Assembly: GCF_039535785.1 (NCBI RefSeq)
Contig: NZ_BAAAXV010000008.1
Location: 558,001-622,000 of the forward strand
Direction: 5' to 3'
Length of the DNA stretch: 64,000 nucleotides
From: Nonomuraea helvata
GTDB taxonomy: Bacteria; Actinomycetota; Actinomycetes; Streptosporangiales; Streptosporangiaceae
Below are positions 58,886 through 64,000 of this stretch, piece by piece. Position 1 is the first letter of the stretch. Every line of letters begins with the position of its first letter. A program made the position numbers and the translations under genes. Under the pieces are notes generated by a model that was given only the letters and a program-made list of their open reading frames with translations, was not told the DNA's origin and made no database searches.

Positions 58886-59464
58886 GTGCCCACGATCGGT
58901 GTACTCGCTCTCCAGGGAGACGTGCGCGAGCATGTGCGCATGCTTCAGGAGGCAGGCGCCTCGGCGACCGCCGTGCGCCGGCCGGCCGAGCTGGACGCGG
59001 TCGACGGGCTGGTCATCCCCGGCGGGGAGTCCACCACCATGTGGAAGCTCGCCGAGACGTTCGACATGCTCGAGCCGCTGCGGATGCGGGTCAAGGAAGG
59101 CATGCCCGCCTACGGCTCCTGCGCCGGCATGATCATGCTGGCCGACAGGATCGAGGACGGCATCGCCGGCCAGCAGACCATCGGCGGCATCGACATGGTG
59201 GTCAGGCGCAACGCGTTCGGCCGCCAGGTCGACTCGTTCGAGTCCGATCTGGACTTCGCGGGGGAGCGGGTGCACGCCGTGTTCATCCGCGCGCCCTGGG
59301 TCGAATCCCTCGGCGACGACGTCGAAGTGCTGGGCCGGTGCGAGCCTGGGGATAGGATCGTCGCGGTCCGTCAAGGGCCGCTGCTCGCGACGTCGTTCCA
59401 TCCTGAGCTGACGGGGGACACGCGCGTGCACCGTTACTTCGTAGACATGGTGAGGGAGCTCTAG
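58886..59464 (+). CDS. pdxT: Pyridoxal 5'-phosphate synthase glutaminase subunit PdxT
   Basis: 192 residues, class I glutamine amidotransferase fold. It starts 'MPTIGVLALQGDVREHV', has 'LVIPGGESTTMWKL' (oxyanion region), the nucleophile Cys in 'YGSCAGMIMLAD' (about residue 76) and His-x-Glu in 'ATSFHPELTGD'. It releases ammonia from glutamine and channels it to PdxS. The GTG at 58886 has GGAAGG upstream. It is followed 3 bases later by yebC, as in many actinobacteria, but separated from pdxS by an insertion of three unrelated genes. Confidence 0.97.
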   Translation: MPTIGVLALQGDVREHVRMLQEAGASATAVRRPAELDAVDGLVIPGGESTTMWKLAETFDMLEPLRMRVKEGMPAYGSCAGMIMLADRIEDGIAGQQTIGGIDMVVRRNAFGRQVDSFESDLDFAGERVHAVFIRAPWVESLGDDVEVLGRCEPGDRIVAVRQGPLLATSFHPELTGDTRVHRYFVDMVREL

Positions 59465-59467
59465 GTA

Positions 59468-60217
59468 ATGTCCGGCCACTCCAAATGGGCGACGACGAAG
59501 CACAAGAAGGCCGCACTCGACGCCAAGCGGGGCAAGCTGTTCGCGAAGCTCATCAAGAACATCGAGGTGGCGGCACGGACCGGTGGCCCTGACCCGGACG
59601 CCAACCCCACCCTCTTCGACGCCATCTTCAAGGCGAAGAAGAACTCCGTGCCCAACGACAACATCGAGCGGGCCCGCAAGCGAGGCGGCGGCCTCGAGGC
59701 CGGCGGCGCGGACTGGCAGACGATCATGTACGAGGGCTACGCGCCCGGCGGAGTCGCGGTGCTCATCGAGTGCCTCACCGACAACCGCAACCGCGCCGCC
59801 TCCGAGGTGCGCGTGGCGCTGACCCGCAACGGCGGCTCGCTGGCCGACCCGGGCTCGGTCTCCTACATGTTCAACCGCAAGGGCGTCGTGATCGTGCCCA
59901 AGGACGGGCTCGACGAGGACACCGTGCTGATGGCCGTGCTCGACGCGGGCGCCGAGGAGGTCAACGACATCGGCGACTCCTTCGAGGTCGTCTGCGAGGC
60001 CGGTGACCTGGTGCCGGTGCGCAAGGCGCTGCAGGAGGCGGGGATCGACTACGACTCCGCGGAGTCGAGCTTCCTGCCGACGATGAGCGTGCCGCTGGAC
60101 GAGGAGGGGGCCAAGAAGGTGTTCCGCCTCATCGACGCGCTGGAGGACAGCGACGACGTGCAGAACGTCTTCGCCAACTTCGACGTCCCGGACGAGGTGC
60201 TGGCGGCGCTGGACTAG
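59468..60217 (+). CDS. YebC/PmpR-family protein
   Basis: 249 residues, the usual length, beginning 'MSGHSKWATTKHKKAALDAKRGKLFAKLIKNIEVA' and containing 'NDNIERARKRG', 'YEGYAPGGVAVLIECLTDNRNR' and 'NGGSLADPGSVSYMFNRKGV'. The family was annotated as a transcriptional regulator; recent work also links YebC proteins to translation of difficult sequences such as polyproline. It lies between pdxT and a good hairpin at 60233, so the pdxT-yebC transcript probably ends there before ruvC. Confidence 0.95.
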   Translation: MSGHSKWATTKHKKAALDAKRGKLFAKLIKNIEVAARTGGPDPDANPTLFDAIFKAKKNSVPNDNIERARKRGGGLEAGGADWQTIMYEGYAPGGVAVLIECLTDNRNRAASEVRVALTRNGGSLADPGSVSYMFNRKGVVIVPKDGLDEDTVLMAVLDAGAEEVNDIGDSFEVVCEAGDLVPVRKALQEAGIDYDSAESSFLPTMSVPLDEEGAKKVFRLIDALEDSDDVQNVFANFDVPDEVLAALD

Positions 60218-60232
60218 CGCGGCCGATCTGGT

Positions 60233-60261
60233 CAAGGGCCCGGCTCGTCGCCGGGCCCTTG
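60233..60261. terminator. Terminator after yebC
   Basis: CAAGGGCCCGGC (60233-60244) and GCCGGGCCCTTG (60250-60261) form a perfect 12-base stem with a 5-base loop, 16 bases after the yebC stop. Confidence 0.85.
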
Positions 60262-60351
60262 CTCTTGCGTACACGGCTTCGCGACCCGGCCGGGAGGAGC
60301 CCCGGCCGGGACCCGAGCGCTCTTCGGATGCGCGAACGCGGCGGGGCAGCG

Positions 60352-60357
60352 TAGGGT
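60352..60357 (+). promoter_or_regulatory. -10 box of leaderless fused permease gene
   Basis: TAGGGT at 60352-60357 is followed by 8 bases and the GTG start at 60366. No ribosome binding site is seen. Confidence 0.55.
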
Positions 60358-60365
60358 CGGGCGAC

Positions 60366-62060
60366 GTGACTTCCCCCACCCCTACCCAGGCACCCTCTCG
60401 AGCGCTCGGCTGGCTGCTGGCCGTGCCTGCGCTGTTCGGCACCCTCATCACGCTCGTGCTGCCGACCGTCCAGACGATCTGGCTCAGCCTCCAGAGCGGC
60501 GGCGTCCTGACGGAGAGCCACTTCGTGGGGGTCGACAACTACCACGAGCTGGCGAGGGCGGGAGAGGTCTGGCGGGCGCTGTGGTTCACGTTGTCGCTGG
60601 CCGTGGTGCCGTTGCTGGTGGCCGTGGTGGTGGCGCCGCTGCTGGCGTTCGCGCTCGACCGGGCGGGGGCGTGGCCGCGGCGGGCCGGGCGGGTCGTGCT
60701 GTCGCTGGCCGTCGTCACGTTCTCGCCGGTGGGGGTGGCGGCGGCGTGGATGCGCGGGCTGCTGCCGCAGGCCTCGGGCCTGGCCGGCCTGGCCCAGGGG
60801 CTGCGTGAGCCGGCGACCGCCCCTGGAGCGCTCCGTCTGATCGTCGCCGCGGCCACGTTCGGGGTGGTGTGCGCGCTGGCGGTCATGGCGTTCCTGCCTG
60901 CCCTGCGTGCCGGGTCCGTCGCATCCGCCGCCGTTCCGTCCGGCGGGACCGTTCCGGGTGCCCCCGGTTCGCGCGGTGGTGGCGTGGTGTCCGGGATGCT
61001 GGTCGTGGGGACACTCCTCGCGATCACCATGGTCGCCGTCGGACTCCAGGCGTTCTCGATGGGGCTCGTGCTCACCCGGGGCGGCCCTGAGCGCTCCACA
61101 GAGACGCTCGCGGGCCTCGAGTACGACCACGCCTTCAGGATGGCCGAGTTCGGCCCTGGCGCGTCCGTTGCGACCCTCACAGGGGTGATCCTCGGCGTGC
61201 TGGGCATCGTCGCGGTCGTCATCGTGGCGGTCTCCCGGCTGAGCATCACGCTGACGCCGCGCGTCACGCCGGCGGCAGCGGAAGGCGACGGAGAGGCGGC
61301 CGCCGAGCGCGGGTCCGGCCCCGTCGGCGTGGCCGTCGGGGTGGCGGCGCTGGTCGTCTTCGTGGCCGTCGCCCTCGTGTGCGCCTGGCCGTGGATCGAC
61401 GGCGTGCTCGCCTCGCCCGACAGCCCGGCGGGAGCCTTCCGTGCCCAGGTGAACACCTGGGTGCCCGCGGTCGCCGGGGCGATCGTCTCGGTCGGCGTCG
61501 CCTATCTGGCCGCGCTCGGCATCGGCGGCCTGCGGCCGCTCGGGCGGGGGAGCGAGTGGCTGCTGCTGGCGTTCGCGCCGTGGCTGTTCGTCGGCCCGGG
61601 CCCGCTGGGCGTCGCGAACTGGCAGAACGTCCGCAACATGGGCCTCATCGACTCCTTCCCGGCCCTCTTCCCGCTGCTCCTGGTCAGCGTCCCCGCCCTG
61701 CTGGTGCTCACCCTGCTCTGCAAGGGGCTGGCGGAGCGCACCGACAAGGACTTCTTCAGCGGAGTCTTCCTTCCGTCGCTCCCCATGGCGGCCATCCTCG
61801 CCGGAGCCGTCGCCCTGGTGAACGCTCAGGACCTCCTCTGGCCGCTGCTCGTGGCCCAGAAGCCGGCCCTGTACACCTCGCCGGTCGCGCAACTGGTGCA
61901 GCTGAGCGGCTTCTCCACCGCCGGTCCCGACATCGGCGCCGCCACGCCGCTGACCGTCGTCGCCCTCGCGCTGATCGCCGTCGTGGCCGCTCAGCTGCTC
62001 TACCTCGACAGGCTCGTCATCACGACAAAAGGTTCGCGGCCGCGTACCCCCGCCGCATAG
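60366..62060 (+). CDS. Fused double-length membrane protein resembling two sugar ABC permeases
   Basis: 564 residues with about 12 membrane helices. The first half (1-310) resembles a MalF/UgpA permease: 'FGTLITLVLPTVQTIWLSL', 'FVGVDNYHEL', and 'MGLVLTRGGPERSTETLAG' at the end of the sixth helix. The second half (about 315-555) resembles MalG: 'TWVPAVAGAIVSVGVAYLAALGIG', 'FFSGVFLPSLPMAAILAGAVALVNAQDLLWPL'. Both cytoplasmic EAA loops are poorly conserved, so ATPase coupling is doubtful. No binding protein or ATPase is adjacent. It could be a degenerate importer or a protein with a new role. The intact frame and typical codon usage support expression. Confidence 0.75.
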   Translation: MTSPTPTQAPSRALGWLLAVPALFGTLITLVLPTVQTIWLSLQSGGVLTESHFVGVDNYHELARAGEVWRALWFTLSLAVVPLLVAVVVAPLLAFALDRAGAWPRRAGRVVLSLAVVTFSPVGVAAAWMRGLLPQASGLAGLAQGLREPATAPGALRLIVAAATFGVVCALAVMAFLPALRAGSVASAAVPSGGTVPGAPGSRGGGVVSGMLVVGTLLAITMVAVGLQAFSMGLVLTRGGPERSTETLAGLEYDHAFRMAEFGPGASVATLTGVILGVLGIVAVVIVAVSRLSITLTPRVTPAAAEGDGEAAAERGSGPVGVAVGVAALVVFVAVALVCAWPWIDGVLASPDSPAGAFRAQVNTWVPAVAGAIVSVGVAYLAALGIGGLRPLGRGSEWLLLAFAPWLFVGPGPLGVANWQNVRNMGLIDSFPALFPLLLVSVPALLVLTLLCKGLAERTDKDFFSGVFLPSLPMAAILAGAVALVNAQDLLWPLLVAQKPALYTSPVAQLVQLSGFSTAGPDIGAATPLTVVALALIAVVAAQLLYLDRLVITTKGSRPRTPAA

Positions 62061-62063
62061 GTT
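62058..62063 (+). promoter_or_regulatory. -10 box of leaderless Eis-type gene
   Basis: TAGGTT at 62058-62063, overlapping the permease stop, is 8 bases before the GTG at 62072. No ribosome binding site is present. Confidence 0.5.
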
Positions 62064-62071
62064 TGGTCCTC

Positions 62072-63214
62072 GTGGAAATCCGCGACCTGACTCCTGAAGA
62101 CCTGGACGACGCCATCGACCTGCGCAAGCGCTCGTTCGGGCCGGTCTCCGCGAGCGACCGCGACAGGTGGCGCCAGGCGGTGCTCCCGGCGCTCGGCGAG
62201 GGCCGCTACCTGGGCGCGTTCGACGGCTCCAGGCTCACCGGCGCCGCCCGGCTGCGCCGCTTCACGCAGTGGTGGCACGGCAAGCCCCAGCCGATGGCGG
62301 GCGTCGCCGGGGTCACCATCAGCCCGGAGGACCGTGGCCGCGGCCTCGGCTCCCAGCTCATGCGGGCCGTCGTCGAACGGGCCACCGCGCTCGGCGACGC
62401 CGTCTCCGCCCTCTTCCCGGCGACCACGCCCGTCTACCGCTCGATCGGCTACGAGCACGCCGGAGCCCGGCACACCGTGACGCTCCCCGCCGAGTCGCTG
62501 CGCGGGATCCGGCCGTCCGGGCAGGTCAAGCTGCGCAGGATGGGGCCGGGAGACGCGGCCGAGGTCGTCTCCGTGCTCCACCGCGTCCACGCCGCGGCCC
62601 GCTCCAGCGGGCCCATCTCCTGGGACGAGGCCACCTGGAGCCTGTGGCTCGGCAACGAGGACGACTTCCTCTACCTCGCCGAGGACGGCTTCGCCGTCTA
62701 CCGCTGGCGCGGCGACGGCATCTCGGTCGACAATCTCGTCGCAGGCTCCGGCGAGACCGCCAGGGCCCTGTGGTCCATGGTGGGCAGCGCCTCCTCGATC
62801 GCGCACGACGTCGTCGCCTCCGTGGCGCCGGACGACCCGGTGCTGTGGCTGCTGCGGGAGCGGTCCAAGGAGCAGGTGACGCAGGCCCGGTGGATGTTCA
62901 GGGTGCTGGACGTGGCCGCCGCCGTCGTGCGCCGGGGCTATCCGGCGTACGTGGCCTGCGACGCCGTGGTCACCGTGGAGGACCCGCTGGGGAGCGGGGG
63001 GACATGGCGGCTGGAGTTCGCGGGCGGCTCGGGCTCGGCCATCGAGGTCTCCGAGCCCGGCGTCGTGCTCAGCGTGAACGGGTTCTCGGCGCTGTACGCC
63101 GGAGTTCCGACGGCCACGCTGCGGATGTGCGGGCTCATGTCCGGCGACGAACGGTACGACGAGGCCCTCGACACGGCTTTCGCCGCCAAGCCGTACATGC
63201 TGGACTACTTCTGA
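62072..63214 (+). CDS. Eis-family GNAT N-acetyltransferase
   Basis: 380 residues with the tripartite Eis architecture. An N-terminal GNAT domain has 'MAGVAGVTISPEDRGRGLGSQLMRAVV' with the acetyl-CoA pyrophosphate loop, 'YRSIGYEHAG' follows, then a second degenerate GNAT domain, and a C-terminal sterol carrier protein-like domain ending 'KPYMLDYF' whose terminal carboxylate acts as base in Eis. Eis proteins acetylate amines of aminoglycosides and peptides at several positions. The GTG at 62072 appears leaderless. The physiological substrate is unknown. Confidence 0.9.
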   Translation: MEIRDLTPEDLDDAIDLRKRSFGPVSASDRDRWRQAVLPALGEGRYLGAFDGSRLTGAARLRRFTQWWHGKPQPMAGVAGVTISPEDRGRGLGSQLMRAVVERATALGDAVSALFPATTPVYRSIGYEHAGARHTVTLPAESLRGIRPSGQVKLRRMGPGDAAEVVSVLHRVHAAARSSGPISWDEATWSLWLGNEDDFLYLAEDGFAVYRWRGDGISVDNLVAGSGETARALWSMVGSASSIAHDVVASVAPDDPVLWLLRERSKEQVTQARWMFRVLDVAAAVVRRGYPAYVACDAVVTVEDPLGSGGTWRLEFAGGSGSAIEVSEPGVVLSVNGFSALYAGVPTATLRMCGLMSGDERYDEALDTAFAAKPYMLDYF

Positions 63215-63302
63215 TCCCGTGCGCTGATCAGCCCGGCGGCCGTTCGCGGCGGGATCACCCCGGTGACGGGCGATTCCCGGTGCGTGGGCACCTCTGCCGG
63301 GG

Positions 63303-63329
63303 TAGAGTCTCGTGCCGAACAGGTGTTCG
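63303..63329 (+). promoter_or_regulatory. ruvC promoter with LexA (SOS) box
   Basis: TAGAGT (63303-63308) is a likely -10 box. CGAACAGGTGTTCG at 63316-63329 matches the actinobacterial SOS box CGAACN4GTTCG exactly and lies over the expected transcription start, the usual place for LexA repression. Confidence 0.85.
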
Positions 63330-63351
63330 GCAGCGCGTGAGGGGTGGGCCG

Positions 63352-63882
63352 GTGCGGGTGATGGGCGTCGATCCGGGGCTGACCCGGTGCGGCGTGGGCG
63401 CCGTGGAAGGGCGTCCTGGCGCGCCGTTGCAACTGGTGGCCGTCGGGGTGGTGCGCACCGGAGCCGACGAGGAGCTCGGCACCCGGCTCGTCGGCATCGA
63501 GGCCGGGATCGAGCAGTGGCTCGACGACGTACGACCCGACGCGGTGGCCGTCGAGCGCGTCTTCAGCCAGCACAACGTACGCACCGTCATGGGCACCGCC
63601 CAGGCCGCCGGGATCGCCGTGCTCTGCGCGACCAGGCGCGGGCTGCCGGTGGCGCTGCACACGCCGTCCGAGGTCAAGGCGGCCATCACCGGCAGCGGCA
63701 CGGCCGACAAGAAGCAGATCGGCGCCATGGTCACGCGGCTGCTGCGCCTGACGGAGATGCCCAAACCCGCCGACGCGGCCGACGCCCTCGCCCTCGCCAT
63801 CTGCCACGTCTGGCGCGGCGGCGCCCAGCACCGCCTCGCCGAGGCCCTGGCCAGGGCCACCAGGAAGGACGCCAGGTCGTGA
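63352..63882 (+). CDS. ruvC: Holliday junction resolvase RuvC
   Basis: 176 residues. The RNase H-like fold shows catalytic acids in 'VMGVDPGLTRCG' (Asp7), 'VAVERVFSQHN' (Glu) and 'KPADAADALALAICH' (two Asp), with the DNA-binding loop 'TPSEVKAAITGSGTADKKQI'. It cleaves Holliday junctions with RuvAB during recombination repair. The GTG at 63352 follows GAGGGGTGGG; GTG 63358 or ATG 63361 are alternatives. A LexA box lies upstream. ruvA does not follow directly: a strong hairpin begins 26 bases after the stop. Confidence 0.97.
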   Translation: MRVMGVDPGLTRCGVGAVEGRPGAPLQLVAVGVVRTGADEELGTRLVGIEAGIEQWLDDVRPDAVAVERVFSQHNVRTVMGTAQAAGIAVLCATRRGLPVALHTPSEVKAAITGSGTADKKQIGAMVTRLLRLTEMPKPADAADALALAICHVWRGGAQHRLAEALARATRKDARS

Positions 63883-63908
63883 CCTTCCGGGAGACGGGCG
63901 GTGCGATG

Positions 63909-63942
63909 CGCCGCCGCGCCGCGTGCCCGCGGCGCGGCGGCG
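63909..63942. terminator. Strong hairpin after ruvC
   Basis: A perfect 15-base G/C stem (63909-63923 with 63928-63942) surrounds a 4-base loop. It lies 26 bases after the ruvC stop. The remaining bases to the window edge include a possible GTG start at 63969 but too little sequence to identify a gene. Confidence 0.75.
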
Positions 63943-64000
63943 CCGGTCATGCGAGAGGATGTCGGGCTGTGACTCTCGCCCGGACTCTTACTGGGACTCT

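Noticed and set aside
63943..64000. Start of ruvA at the right edge
   Set aside because: The bases after the terminator (possible GTG at 63969) do not encode the usual MIAxxxG start of RuvA, and too little sequence is available.

Overview
The window is high-GC actinomycete chromosome. Third codon positions are almost all G or C, GTG and TTG starts are common, and several genes look leaderless (a TANNNT -10 box 6-8 bases before the start codon). The gene set (phosphatidyl-inositol mannoside genes, MsiK-style sugar transport without its own ATPase, SARP regulator, DUF2637/DUF2786 proteins, EF-G paralogue) fits the Streptosporangiales, perhaps a Nonomuraea-like organism. The genus is inference. 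I saw no rRNA, tRNA, CRISPR array, integrase or transposase.

Region 1 (1-12254) is accessory. It holds a cut-off hemerythrin-like gene, a large SARP/AfsR-type regulator divergent from a flavin monooxygenase, an SGNH hydrolase followed by a 35-base tandem repeat, a small DUF6623-like protein, and a complete alpha-L-fucosidase plus sugar ABC importer operon behind a perfect 18-base palindrome. A C-terminally truncated sulfotransferase fragment follows.

Region 2 (12375-22137) looks like a small undescribed biosynthetic operon. An acyl-adenylating enzyme carrying an in-frame 12-base minisatellite (Ala-Thr-Gly-Pro x 11) is followed by a flavoprotein strikingly like eukaryotic FOXRED2, an FMN alpha-hydroxyacid oxidase, an aberrant P450 and a CPA2 antiporter. 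All are tightly packed or overlapping. A two-component system and an SDR follow. This is the best candidate for a new system.

Region 3 (22147-29368) is a signalling block. A Crp/Fnr regulator, an MpaB/DUF2236 oxygenase-like protein and a class III cyclase-AAA-TPR protein form one operon. It is divergent from a sigma-70-like factor, which converges on a conserved unknown protein.

Region 4 (29568-39826) is mixed: a hypothetical protein, a second alpha-hydroxyacid oxidase, an HD-type hydrolase, DUF4031, a HAD phosphatase, a canonical P450, a DUF2637/DUF2786 pair, phosphoglucomutase, an F420-type LLM oxidoreductase and a GH25 protein.

Region 5 (39892-63882) is a conserved actinobacterial core: thrS, HIT protein, pgsA, PIM acyltransferase, pimA, pdxS, pdxT, yebC and ruvC. 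The same order is known from mycobacteria. Lineage-specific genes interrupt it: a PIG-L deacetylase, a membrane phosphatase-like protein, a GHL10 hydrolase, an EF-G paralogue with a duplicated structured leader, phoD, and a marR plus frameshifted MFS pair. Small-scale structures here include GTGA-coupled 14-codon mini-ORFs after pimA, a LexA box at ruvC and a possible PHO box at phoD.
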